From NCBI GenBank assembly GCA_900115795.1, contig FOXT01000010.1:62001-126000 (forward strand): a stretch of DNA of 64,000 nucleotides, read 5' to 3'. The notes beneath the pieces were generated by a model. That model saw only the letters and a list, made by a program, of their open reading frames with translations, did no database searches and was not told the DNA's origin. Both the position numbers and the translations under genes were made by a program. The stretch is from Lachnospiraceae bacterium XBB1006 (GTDB taxonomy: Bacteria > Bacillota > Clostridia > Lachnospirales > Lachnospiraceae). This document shows, piece by piece, positions 7,825-17,002 of the stretch (position 1 is its first letter; every line of letters begins with the position of its first letter).

Positions 7825-9807
7825 TTACTTTAAATACTTCTCCATCCAATCCGTAATTTCTGTCAGCCTGCGTAGGCGATGAGTCGGCTTACCGCTTCTG
7901 GAAAGTTCATGATTTTCTCCATGAAACAGACACATCCTAACCGGCACGCCACGCTGTGCCAAAGCTGTATAAAATTGAATTCCCTGAGACATCGGACAAC
8001 GATAGTCTTCATCGGAATGAATGAACAACAACGGCGTCTTTACATTCGACGCATACTTAAGCGGCGAATGCTCCCACATTTTTGCAATATTTTCTTCGAT
8101 ATCTCCCCCTGTCTGGTCCCTGGAAAAATCCGGTCCAATGTCGGATATTCCATAAAAGCTTATCCAGTTCGAAATCGAGCGCTGTGTCGCCGCGCAGGCA
8201 AACCGGTCCGTATGCCCCACAATCCAGTTGGTCATAAATCCCCCATAGGATCCTCCGGTCTCGCCCACTCTCTTTTCATCTATCTGCGGATAGTTCTTTA
8301 ATACCGCATCCATAAAATCCATCAGATTCTTAAAATCGATGGTTCCATATTTTCCCCGAATATCTGCAAAGTCGTCCCCGCGTCCATCTGAACCGGTGGG
8401 ATTACAGAAAAATACGAAATATCCCTGTGATGCCCAATACTGCATCTCATGGTAAAAGACCTCGCCGTACACCGTCTTTGGTCCACCATGCACATCAAAA
8501 ATAGCCGGATACTTCTTCTCTTCATCATAATCATAAGGTTTTAACACCCATCCGTCAATATCTACGCCCTCGGATTGTACCGTTATTTTCTCCGGTTTCG
8601 CAACATAACGATTTCGCAACATACCATCGTTGAAATGGGTAATCTGCCTCATTCCCCGTTTTTCATCATACCGATACAATTCCTGTAACTTCTGTTCAAA
8701 CATACCAATTAACAAAATCTCCGAACCGTCTTCTTTTACATCAAAAGAATCCACGCTTCCCTCTTCTGTCAGAATTGGCTTTTCTTCAAAGGCATCGTTT
8801 AAACAATACAATCCTGCTGCATTTCTTCTCGTGGATACGTAGTAATACTGATCTTGCATGCGTTCCTGGCGACCACCGCCTAATCGACAATCACTGCCCA
8901 CACTATTATACAGACTGTCCTTCGGATCAAACTGCTCTACCAGTCTTCCCTCTTCTAATGTATAGAACTTCGCATTTTGATTCAATCCATGGGTATCGCA
9001 CGGCGACGCCAATATCCACAACCTGCCATGAGCATTTATCAATTGATACATGCAAAAACCGTTCGCCTTCCATATGCATTCGGTTTCTTTTGTTTTCTGA
9101 TTGTATACATACACGTCGCCGGACATTGGCCTTAAGCTTTCAAAATCAGAGCTAATAAAGAAAATTTTCTCTCCGATAGCCACCGGACTACTCACATCCA
9201 TGGTTATATCAGAAATACGCTCCAGTTTTTTGGTTCGCGTGTTATACAAAAACAACGCCTGACGCTTCCCATTTACAACCCCCGCCCCATTAAACCAGAA
9301 CGGGCTTTCTGTAAACACTTCGTAGTCTTTTTCTTCCTTTTCCGCCTCTGCAATGCGTGCCTGTTCTTTTTCCGAGCACCTATAATAATCCGGATAGCGG
9401 CAATCTATTTCCCCGAGTAGCATTACCATATCATCTCCAAGCGCCTGGTAATCGGCCACGGCAATGGGCAACGTGAATGCCTTCGTTGCTTCGCCTCCAT
9501 GAATCGCTATACGGTAAAAATTAGTTATTCCAAATGGTGCTTCTTTTGCCTGTTTCTTCTCTTTCTCACTTCGCGCTGCCGCAAACAGGATATGCTCTTC
9601 ATCTTCCCAATAAAAACTACGCTCTTTATGAAGTGCCGTTAACTGTCGAACCTTCCCTGCCTCGTAAACCCAAATATCCCCTTCGTAGGTGTTGTCCTCT
9701 TTGTTGGCATAGCTTACTACAAACGCTGCTGCCTTTCCTCCCGGCGCATAGGCTACGTTTGATAAAAATTTGTAACGTAAAATATCTTCCTTTTCAACTC
9801 TCTTCAT
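7825..9807 (-). CDS. S9 family prolyl-oligopeptidase-like peptidase
   Basis: Serine peptidase of the acylaminoacyl-peptidase/dipeptidyl-peptidase type, 660 residues. The N-terminal 400 residues look like the beta-propeller that filters substrates. The C-terminal alpha/beta hydrolase shows the nucleophile motif GGSYGGFMTN, the acid in HSDEDYRCP and the catalytic His in HGENHELSRSG. There is no signal peptide, so it should be cytoplasmic. The start at 9807 is chosen because AAAGGAG lies 9 bases upstream; an ATG at 9831 has no ribosome site. It sits between hemW and the secreted M14-type protein in one apparent transcription unit. Confidence 0.85.
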   Translation of the reverse strand: MKRVEKEDILRYKFLSNVAYAPGGKAAAFVVSYANKEDNTYEGDIWVYEAGKVRQLTALHKERSFYWEDEEHILFAAARSEKEKKQAKEAPFGITNFYRIAIHGGEATKAFTLPIAVADYQALGDDMVMLLGEIDCRYPDYYRCSEKEQARIAEAEKEEKDYEVFTESPFWFNGAGVVNGKRQALFLYNTRTKKLERISDITMDVSSPVAIGEKIFFISSDFESLRPMSGDVYVYNQKTKETECIWKANGFCMYQLINAHGRLWILASPCDTHGLNQNAKFYTLEEGRLVEQFDPKDSLYNSVGSDCRLGGGRQERMQDQYYYVSTRRNAAGLYCLNDAFEEKPILTEEGSVDSFDVKEDGSEILLIGMFEQKLQELYRYDEKRGMRQITHFNDGMLRNRYVAKPEKITVQSEGVDIDGWVLKPYDYDEEKKYPAIFDVHGGPKTVYGEVFYHEMQYWASQGYFVFFCNPTGSDGRGDDFADIRGKYGTIDFKNLMDFMDAVLKNYPQIDEKRVGETGGSYGGFMTNWIVGHTDRFACAATQRSISNWISFYGISDIGPDFSRDQTGGDIEENIAKMWEHSPLKYASNVKTPLLFIHSDEDYRCPMSQGIQFYTALAQRGVPVRMCLFHGENHELSRSGKPTHRLRRLTEITDWMEKYLK

Positions 9808-9838
9808 GGTTTCCTTCTCCTTTCGTGCCATCCCGCTT

Positions 9839-10990
9839 TTAAGAAATCAAAAATTCAGCCAATACAACATTGCTAACATCTCTTCCCCGCGGAGTAAGCC
9901 TTACCCAATCCTGCTCCTGACAAATAAGTGCTTTTTCTTCTAATGCTTTTAATACCTCACCATAAACCTCTTCCATGGAACATTGAAAGGTATTCTTGAA
10001 ACATTTTTTTGAAACGCCTTTTGTTTTGCGCAATCCAAGGAACATAAATTCCTCCATCTGCCCTTGTTCATCAATTACTTCCGCTGTTTTGCGATTCTCG
10101 CCATGCATATAGAGCCACAAACTGTCTTTATTGGTATAACGCACATTATCAAATAAGGAAGCTGCCCCCAGCCCAAATCCAATGTAATTCTCCCTGGTCC
10201 AATATCCAAGATTGTGTTTGCAAGCGTACCCCGGCTTTGCATAATTGGATATTTCGTAGCGTTCATAGCCTGCTTCTTCCAATATCCGCTGTGTCATTGC
10301 ATCCATAGCACGTTCTTCCTCTTCGGATGGTAACATCTGCGGTTTCTCGCCTTTCGCTCTTTTTTTCTCATCTTCCGCATAACGCTCATAAAATGGCGTC
10401 TCTTCTTCAATCATCAGACTATATGCCGAAATGTGTTCCGGCGCCAACGCACAAACCTTTAAAAGCGTATCCTGATACGATTCCAGACTTTGTCCCGGCA
10501 ATCCATTCATCAAATCCACATTTATATTGGTAAATCCAGCCTCTCTGGCCATTCGATAGCTTTTCAAAAACTCCTCGTAGGTATGAATTCTTCCTAATAA
10601 TTGCAATTCCTTCTCTTGCGCTGATTGCAACCCAAAGCTGATACGGTTTATCCCCGCCTGCCGATAGGCCAGCAACTTCTCGTACGTTACCGTTCCCGGA
10701 TTTGCCTCGATGGTTATTTCCGCATCCTCGGCTACCTCAAATGTATCCCGTACCGCTTCCAAAATCTCCGCAATTTCCACTCCCGAAAGAAGAGACGGTG
10801 TACCTCCACCTATAAAAATCGTGGGCACAAAGATACCCTCTGTTGCCCACGCACACGTCCGTATTTCAGAAAGAAGCATCCCAAGATACTCCTTTCTTGC
10901 TTCTTCATTCATGGAAAAAGACAGAAAATCACAATAATCGCACTTCTTAACACAAAATGGAATATGAATATATACTTCTGCCCGTTTCAT
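9839..10990 (-). CDS. hemW: Radical SAM family heme chaperone HemW
   Basis: Radical SAM protein related to oxygen-independent coproporphyrinogen oxidase. It is thought to bind heme and deliver it to target proteins rather than to make heme. The first residues carry the cluster motif CVKKCDYC (Cys13, Cys17, Cys20), followed by the GGGTPS glycine motif and the HemN-like C-terminal domain; 383 residues fits HemW. The start at 10990 gives the typical HemW opening MKRAEVYIHIPFC; an ATG at 11005 would overlap lepA and lacks a ribosome site. The gene begins 4 bases after the lepA stop, the classical lepA-hemW pairing of Firmicutes. Confidence 0.9.
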   Translation of the reverse strand: MKRAEVYIHIPFCVKKCDYCDFLSFSMNEEARKEYLGMLLSEIRTCAWATEGIFVPTIFIGGGTPSLLSGVEIAEILEAVRDTFEVAEDAEITIEANPGTVTYEKLLAYRQAGINRISFGLQSAQEKELQLLGRIHTYEEFLKSYRMAREAGFTNINVDLMNGLPGQSLESYQDTLLKVCALAPEHISAYSLMIEEETPFYERYAEDEKKRAKGEKPQMLPSEEEERAMDAMTQRILEEAGYERYEISNYAKPGYACKHNLGYWTRENYIGFGLGAASLFDNVRYTNKDSLWLYMHGENRKTAEVIDEQGQMEEFMFLGLRKTKGVSKKCFKNTFQCSMEEVYGEVLKALEEKALICQEQDWVRLTPRGRDVSNVVLAEFLIS

Positions 10991-10994
10991 TTCC

Positions 10995-12806
10995 TTAGTC
11001 CTCATCTAACCGTAATACGCTCATAAACGCTTCCTGTGGAATCTCCACTGTACCAATCTGGCGCATACGTTTCTTTCCTTCTTTTTGTTTATCCAAAAGC
11101 TTACGCTTACGTGTTATATCTCCACCATAGCACTTCGCCAATACATCTTTGCGCATAGCCCGAACGGTTTCTCTGGCAATCACCTTGCCCCCCACCGCAG
11201 CTTGAATTGGAATTTCGAACAGGTGCCTTGGAATCTCTTCTTTCAATTTCTCGCACATCTTGCGTCCACGCTCGTACGCCGTTCCCGCAAAAACAATAAA
11301 GGACAAGGCATCTACTTCTTCTTTGTTTACCAGAATATCCAGTTTCACCAATTCTGATCGTTCATATCCCTTCATTTCATAATCAAAGGATGCGTATCCG
11401 CGGGATCTGGATTTTAGCGCATCGAAAAAGTCATAAATAATCTCATTTAACGGTAATTCGTATTTTAACACTGCTCTGGTAGCTTCAATGTATTCCATCG
11501 ACAAATAGACTCCCCGCCGCTCCTGACACAAGTCCATAATGGCACCGATGTACTCACTGCTTACCATAATTTCCGCCGAAACAATGGGTTCTTCCATATA
11601 CTCAATGGACGAAGGCTCCGGTAAGTTCGATGGATTGGTTAATTCAATCACCTCGCCATCTGTCTTATGCACCTTATAAATAACTCCCGGTGCCGTCGTT
11701 ACCAAATCCAAATTATACTCTCGCTCTAATCGCTCCTGAATGATTTCCAAATGCAACAACCCCAAGAATCCGCAACGGAATCCGAAGCCTAAGGCAATGG
11801 ATGTTTCCGGTTCAAATTGCAACGAAGCATCGTTTAACTGTAACTTCTCAAGTGCCTCTCGCAAATCCTGGTACTTTGCCGAATCAGCAGGATACAATCC
11901 ACAGTAAACCATAGGATTCACCTTCTTATACCCCGGCAACGCTTCCAGACATGGGCGTTCTTTATCGGTAATGGTGTCACCTACCCGTGTATCTTTTACA
12001 TTCTTAAGGGAAGCAGTAACATAGCCCACCATACCGGCCGACAATTCATCACATGGGATAAACTGTCCGGCACCAAAATAACCGACTTCCACAATATCCG
12101 CAGTAGCTCCCGTGGCCATCATGTGCATCTTTGTCCCCACCTTCATGGTGCCTTCCATCACACGGCAAAATACAATTACTCCTTTGTAGGAATCATATAG
12201 CGAATCAAAAATCAATGCCTTTAACGGCGCCTTTGGATCGCCTGTCGGGGCCGGGATCTTCGTAACAATCTGCTCTAAAACCTCTTCCACATTCAATCCG
12301 GTCTTAGCTGAAATACGCGGTGCATCCTCCGCCTCAATTCCAATGATATCTTCAATTTCTTCTACCACACGATCCGGATCGGCGCTTGGCAAATCAATCT
12401 TATTAATCACCGGCATAACATCCAAATCATGATCCAGCGCCAGATATACATTGGCCAAAGTCTGCGCCTCTACGCCCTGTGCAGCGTCCACAACCAAAAT
12501 AGCACCGTCACAAGCCGCCAAACTTCGCGATACTTCATAGTTAAAATCCACATGTCCCGGAGTATCAATCAAGTTAAAAATATACTCTTCTCCATCCTTT
12601 GCCTTATACACAATCCGCACGGCCTGGGATTTAATGGTAATTCCGCGCTCGCGCTCCAGGTCCATGTTGTCAAGCACCTGCGCCTGCATTTCACGACTGG
12701 TTAATAACCCGGTCTTCTCTATAATACGATCCGCTAAGGTTGACTTTCCATGGTCAATGTGCGCAATAATACAAAAATTACGAATTTTACTCTGATCTAT
12801 AGCCAT
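10995..12806 (-). CDS. lepA: Translation elongation factor 4 (LepA)
   Basis: Ribosomal GTPase that remodels or back-translocates stalled elongation complexes. The GTPase motifs are intact: [21 protein letters not shown] and NKIDLP, with an EF-G-like domain II and the LepA-specific C-terminal domain rich in basic residues ([18 protein letters not shown]). The length of 603 residues is normal. GGAGGAG precedes the start and overlaps the end of the upstream EIIC-EAL gene (14-base gap), so lepA is probably cotranscribed with it. Confidence 0.97.
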   Translation of the reverse strand: MAIDQSKIRNFCIIAHIDHGKSTLADRIIEKTGLLTSREMQAQVLDNMDLERERGITIKSQAVRIVYKAKDGEEYIFNLIDTPGHVDFNYEVSRSLAACDGAILVVDAAQGVEAQTLANVYLALDHDLDVMPVINKIDLPSADPDRVVEEIEDIIGIEAEDAPRISAKTGLNVEEVLEQIVTKIPAPTGDPKAPLKALIFDSLYDSYKGVIVFCRVMEGTMKVGTKMHMMATGATADIVEVGYFGAGQFIPCDELSAGMVGYVTASLKNVKDTRVGDTITDKERPCLEALPGYKKVNPMVYCGLYPADSAKYQDLREALEKLQLNDASLQFEPETSIALGFGFRCGFLGLLHLEIIQERLEREYNLDLVTTAPGVIYKVHKTDGEVIELTNPSNLPEPSSIEYMEEPIVSAEIMVSSEYIGAIMDLCQERRGVYLSMEYIEATRAVLKYELPLNEIIYDFFDALKSRSRGYASFDYEMKGYERSELVKLDILVNKEEVDALSFIVFAGTAYERGRKMCEKLKEEIPRHLFEIPIQAAVGGKVIARETVRAMRKDVLAKCYGGDITRKRKLLDKQKEGKKRMRQIGTVEIPQEAFMSVLRLDED

Positions 12807-12820
12807 TCATTCTCCTCCAA

Positions 12821-14905
12821 TTATTCTTTGTTTCCGGACCAAGCTATATAGTCCTCTTTTGTCATCGGTTTTGCATACAGCCATCCCTGATACGTCGTAC
12901 AACCGGCTTCGTAAAGCTTCTCCTGTACCTTCTTATCGCTTACATACTCGGCAACAATCTCAGCATCCAAGGATTTCGACAGTGCCATAATATGTGAAAT
13001 AATCTCATAACATCGTTCGTTCTCCGCAATATCTCTCACTAAATATCCATCTAACTTTACAATCGAAAAATTATTACCCGTCAAATACTTAATGGAGGTA
13101 CTACCCATGGAAAAATCATCTACCGCCAAAGTGTAGCCCGCCTCTTTCAGGTTTGCAAATCGCTCAATTAAGGCTTCATTCATCTGAATCGCTGCCTGCT
13201 CCGTTAATTCCAGGCAAATATCCAATTTCTTAATCTTGTAATGCTTCGCAACCCGCAGAAGAAATTTTTCAAACGATTCATTCTGAATGGACTGTCCGGT
13301 TATATTGAAACTCACCTTGCGTCCCGCCACCTGTGGGACGGTTTCAAATTCCAGGGCATCCGCAATCACCTTGCGTACAATGCCCTTCTCTAGTTCCGCC
13401 AAAAACTTTCCTTCCTCCGCCAGCTGCATAATCAATGGAGGATACACATACCCCACCGATGCATGTTTCCAACGAAGCAACGCTTCCGCGCCAATACATT
13501 CTCCCCGATGATTCACCTGGGGCTGGTAAAAAATGCTGAGCCGCTCTTCCTTAATCGCTTTCTTCAAATCCGCAATAAGCGCTTTCGCCGTTAAAAACAG
13601 GGTCAGATCCTCCGTGAAGCACACAGTCTCTCCCTTTTCTTCCGCAGCCTGCAGACGCTCAACCATGCACTTATAATCACGAATTGCACTCTCTACCTCC
13701 CGCTTCTCATGCAAACGCACAAACGGAAGATACATCACCGTTCCCACAGCAATATTAAATAACTGCAATAATGTTCCTCGAACAGACCCCGTTACCAAAT
13801 AGCCGCTTATCAACACCGGCATGGTCCATGGCATTGTATGGCTCGGCAACGGTACAAGACCCAACCGCATACTCAGATAGGTCGTTCCAAAGCAAAAAAG
13901 CGGTATCAGAAAAAATGGCACCAGCAAATACGGATTATAGATAATCGGCAATCCATACACCAATATTTCGTTGACATTAAAAATCGCCGGGATGATAGCC
14001 AACCGTCCCATGCTCCGAATGCTCTTTCTTTTTGCAAAAAGCAAAATCGCAATCAATAAACAGATACTGGTTCCGCATCCTCCCATTAAAATAAAATTAT
14101 CCAAAAATGGTCGGGTCAAGATGCTGCCATATCCCTCCCGGATTGGCACAAATACCTGATCAACCACGCTATCCAGGATATCGCTTCCATGAATTCCCAA
14201 TGCCCAGAAAAAACTCGAGATAAGCACAAACAACAAACTCTTTGCCATATCCGATGGACAACGTTCAAACACCTTTCCCCATCCTTCCTTAATCAGCTGG
14301 TACATACTGTCGGCATCAAACGCATTGATAATCAATTCATTCACTACTACAAACAAAGAAATTGCCACAACCGTCGGCACCACCAGCCGCAAGGCACGCT
14401 CCATACGTACGTCCAGCACGTCGGAAGCAGACTCCCTCCATCGTATATGCTTTGCCACCCATTCAAATAGTCGTACAGAAATAACAACCGCAACAATTGC
14501 CGTAAAAATGCCCTTGGCACTTAAAGGCTCCACTCCGTGGTTGGGAACGCCCGCCAGCACAAAAAAGCACGCCAACGCTGTCACAACCCAGGCACCACGG
14601 GACGCACCTCCCTGCACGCCACGTAGAATGGTGTACTGATAGCTCATACTAATCGCCATGTATACAGCCAACAATCCGAAGGTTACTTCATAAGCCCCAC
14701 GAAACATGGCGTTTAAAATTCCATTTCCCCAAAACAAAATCGCATGCTGATACGGTTCCCACGGAATAGAATACAATATCAAAGAAAAAGCACCGGTAAG
14801 TATCACCGGTAGCAGTTCTATCAATCCACGTTTAATGGCAATCAGCACATCAATCTGCTCAACCTTCTCAATCCAAAACTTAATTCTAACTTGCATTGCT
14901 CTCAT
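12821..14905 (-). CDS. PTS EIIC-like membrane domain fused to an EAL c-di-GMP phosphodiesterase
   Basis: A two-part protein of 694 residues. Residues of about 20-400 form a multi-helix EIIC domain of the lactose/cellobiose PTS type, with GIHG near 237, FNVNEILVYGLPIIYNP near 309-325 and a family-typical end (SGYLVTGSVRGTLLQLFN). Residues of about 445-690 form an EAL domain with catalytic motifs EALLRW, FNITGQS, ELTEQ, VDDFSMG, VKLDG, AEYV and YQGW. The usual metal ligands are present, so hydrolysis of cyclic di-GMP is likely. No EIIA or EIIB domain is attached, so the EIIC part may act as a sugar sensor. The start at 14905 is the first ATG; an upstream TTG is less likely. It sits next to ptsI but behind its own promoter, and lepA follows. 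Confidence 0.85.
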   Translation of the reverse strand: MRAMQVRIKFWIEKVEQIDVLIAIKRGLIELLPVILTGAFSLILYSIPWEPYQHAILFWGNGILNAMFRGAYEVTFGLLAVYMAISMSYQYTILRGVQGGASRGAWVVTALACFFVLAGVPNHGVEPLSAKGIFTAIVAVVISVRLFEWVAKHIRWRESASDVLDVRMERALRLVVPTVVAISLFVVVNELIINAFDADSMYQLIKEGWGKVFERCPSDMAKSLLFVLISSFFWALGIHGSDILDSVVDQVFVPIREGYGSILTRPFLDNFILMGGCGTSICLLIAILLFAKRKSIRSMGRLAIIPAIFNVNEILVYGLPIIYNPYLLVPFFLIPLFCFGTTYLSMRLGLVPLPSHTMPWTMPVLISGYLVTGSVRGTLLQLFNIAVGTVMYLPFVRLHEKREVESAIRDYKCMVERLQAAEEKGETVCFTEDLTLFLTAKALIADLKKAIKEERLSIFYQPQVNHRGECIGAEALLRWKHASVGYVYPPLIMQLAEEGKFLAELEKGIVRKVIADALEFETVPQVAGRKVSFNITGQSIQNESFEKFLLRVAKHYKIKKLDICLELTEQAAIQMNEALIERFANLKEAGYTLAVDDFSMGSTSIKYLTGNNFSIVKLDGYLVRDIAENERCYEIISHIMALSKSLDAEIVAEYVSDKKVQEKLYEAGCTTYQGWLYAKPMTKEDYIAWSGNKE

Positions 14906-14956
14906 GAAAACACGATTCCTCAACTATTGCTCTTATCAATATTCATACATCATCTG

Positions 14957-14985
14957 ATTATACCACAAAAAAGAGGGTGTTTCCA
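14957..14985 (-). promoter_or_regulatory. Predicted promoter of the EIIC-EAL gene
   Basis: A perfect -10 box TATAAT (14957-14962, minus strand) lies about 50 bases before the start codon. A weak -35 TGGAAA (14980-14985) is 17 bases away and falls inside the loop of the ptsI terminator, so termination of the PTS operon and initiation of the next unit share the same bases. Confidence 0.5.
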
Positions 14986-14990
14986 CCCTC
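14966..14990 (-). terminator. Intrinsic terminator of the fructose PTS operon
   Basis: On the minus strand GAGGGTG (14990-14984) pairs with CACCCTC (14979-14973) around a short loop and is followed by a run of T. The hairpin begins at the last base of the ptsI stop codon. Confidence 0.8.
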
Positions 14991-16696
14991 TATTCTCGCA
15001 TTTCTCGCTTAAGCAATGCTGCTATTTCTTCTTCTGTTGTCAGCGCCATGACCCGCTCTGCCAATTCCCTGGCTTCCTTCACGCTCCACTTTGAGATGGT
15101 GCAGCGCGCGGATAATACCAACACCGGATTCACACTAAACTCCGTTAAGCCAAAAGCAATAAGGAGCGGTATCATCATTGGATCGGCCGCCGCCTCTCCA
15201 CACATACCTACTGGAATTCCTGCTTTTCGTCCCTCTTCGATGATGTTCTTAATGGACCGAAGCACCGAGGGTTGAAACGTGGAGTACAAATACGCCACAT
15301 CTGCATTTCCACGGTCTACGCTCATGGTATACTGCGTCAAATCATTGGTTCCGATGGAAAAGAAGTCTGCCTCTTTTGCAAGTAAATCCGCAATCAAACT
15401 GGCGGCCGGTGTTTCCATCATGCAACCAACCTCTATCTCCTTATCAAAGGCAACGCCTTCTTTTTCCAGCGCCCGCTTTTGCTCCTCCACCATCCTTTTC
15501 ACGCTTCGAAGTTCCTCTACACAGGTAACAAGCGGTACCATAATTTTAATCTTACCAAATGCACTGGCACGTAAAATTGCTCGAAGCTGAATGCGATAGC
15601 TTTCCGGATTTCCCAAACAATACCGCACTGCACGGTACCCAAGGAATGGATTCTCTTCTTTTTTCATTTCTAAATACGGAATATCTTTGTCGCCACCAAT
15701 ATCCAGCGTACGAATAATTACGGCTCGCGTACCCATGGTGGTCACGGCCTGTTTATATGCGGCAAACTGTTCTTCTTCCGTTGGCATATGTGAGCGATCC
15801 ATAAACAAAAATTCCGTACGGAACAGTCCAATGCCTTCGCCATCACATTCTACCGCTTTCGCAGCATCCTTTGGTGTTCCAATATTGCAAAACAGTTCCA
15901 CACGCTCACCATCCGCAGTCACCGTTTCTTTTCCAAGGAACCCTTGTAACTCCGATTGCTTACGAATGAAATCTTCCCGCTTCCGAATGTAAGCAGATAA
16001 GGTATCTCCTTCCGGATTAATATAAACCACACCTTCTGTGCCATCCACAATAGCCGTATCTTTATTTTTCACAAGTTCCGTAATATTCGGAACCGACAAA
16101 ACCGCCGGAATTTCCAATGATCTGGCCAGAATTGCGGAGTGGGATGTCTTTCCTCCCACCTCCGTCAAAATACCAACCACATTCTCCTTCACTATCTGGG
16201 ATGTCATGGACGGTGTCAAATCTTTTGCTACAAGCACCGTTCCCGGAGCCACATGTCGGATATCCACATCTTCGATTCCAAGAAGGAGCTTCAAAAGGCT
16301 CACCTTGATGTCACCGATGTCCGACGCACGCTGTCGCATCATGTCGTCATCCATTTTGGAAAACATGCCAATGAACATATCACAAACCGCTTCCACTGCT
16401 GCCTCCGCGCACTGTCCGGTTTCCATCATTTTTTCCATTTCTCCCGCCATCGAGGGATCGGAAATCATAACCAAATGTCCCTCGAGAATCTCTGCTTCCT
16501 TTGCGCCAATTCTCTTTCGTACGTCCTCGGCCATGGCCATGGTTTCTTCTTTAAAATCTCTGACTGCTTTCTGAAATCTTGCTTTCTCCTCAGTGACACC
16601 TTTTGCCTTATTCTTATCGTAAGACAAATCCGTTTCTCCAATCACGCAGACGCTTCCAATTCCAATTCCACGTGATGCAGCAATTCCATTCAACAT
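14990..16696 (-). CDS. ptsI: PTS enzyme I (phosphoenolpyruvate-protein phosphotransferase)
   Basis: Cytoplasmic first enzyme of the sugar phosphotransferase system; takes phosphate from phosphoenolpyruvate and passes it to HPr. The 568 residues show the active-site His186 in GGKTSHSAILARS, the PEP-binding barrel with GCMMETPAASL and FSIGTNDLTQY, and the C-terminal Cys in PVGMCGEAA. The start at 16696 has GAGGTG just upstream and gives the normal N-terminus MLNGIAASRG; a TTG at 16720 would overlap ptsH. It is the last gene of the fru operon, 13 bases after ptsH, so the general PTS proteins here appear to be under fructose control. Confidence 0.96.
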   Translation of the reverse strand: MLNGIAASRGIGIGSVCVIGETDLSYDKNKAKGVTEEKARFQKAVRDFKEETMAMAEDVRKRIGAKEAEILEGHLVMISDPSMAGEMEKMMETGQCAEAAVEAVCDMFIGMFSKMDDDMMRQRASDIGDIKVSLLKLLLGIEDVDIRHVAPGTVLVAKDLTPSMTSQIVKENVVGILTEVGGKTSHSAILARSLEIPAVLSVPNITELVKNKDTAIVDGTEGVVYINPEGDTLSAYIRKREDFIRKQSELQGFLGKETVTADGERVELFCNIGTPKDAAKAVECDGEGIGLFRTEFLFMDRSHMPTEEEQFAAYKQAVTTMGTRAVIIRTLDIGGDKDIPYLEMKKEENPFLGYRAVRYCLGNPESYRIQLRAILRASAFGKIKIMVPLVTCVEELRSVKRMVEEQKRALEKEGVAFDKEIEVGCMMETPAASLIADLLAKEADFFSIGTNDLTQYTMSVDRGNADVAYLYSTFQPSVLRSIKNIIEEGRKAGIPVGMCGEAAADPMMIPLLIAFGLTEFSVNPVLVLSARCTISKWSVKEARELAERVMALTTEEEIAALLKREMRE

Positions 16697-16709
16697 AGGC
16701 ACCTCTTTC

Positions 16710-16973
16710 TTAATCACCAAGTCCGCTTTCCACTAAATTGATTGCCTCTTTCAACGCATCGGCTTCATCCGCACCATCACACTGAATTTCAATCTCTGCA
16801 CCGCATTTGATGCACGCGCTCATTAGCATCATAACGCTCTTGGCATCGTACTCGGTTCCATTAAATTGAATCTTTACACTGCTTGCATATTTGCTCATTG
16901 CCTGACTAAAAACACTGGCAGGGCGCATATGCATACCCTGTTCATTTGTAACTATAATCTTCTGTGATACCAT
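16710..16973 (-). CDS. ptsH: Phosphocarrier protein HPr
   Basis: Small phosphocarrier, 87 residues. It receives phosphate from enzyme I on His15 (GMHMRPAS, with Arg17) and hands it to EIIA domains. Ser46 (DAKSVM) is present, the site phosphorylated by HPr kinase in Firmicutes to drive CcpA-dependent catabolite control, so this copy can serve regulation and is not a Crh-like form. It lies between fruA (29-base gap) and ptsI (13-base gap). Confidence 0.96.
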   Translation of the reverse strand: MVSQKIIVTNEQGMHMRPASVFSQAMSKYASSVKIQFNGTEYDAKSVMMLMSACIKCGAEIEIQCDGADEADALKEAINLVESGLGD

Positions 16974-17002
16974 ATCAATCCATCCTTTCCTTCTTCAAAT
17001 CT

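Noticed and set aside
16038-16675. Long plus-strand open frames opposite ptsI
   Set aside because: Mirror frames of a well-conserved gene on the other strand, without ribosome sites or recognisable domains.
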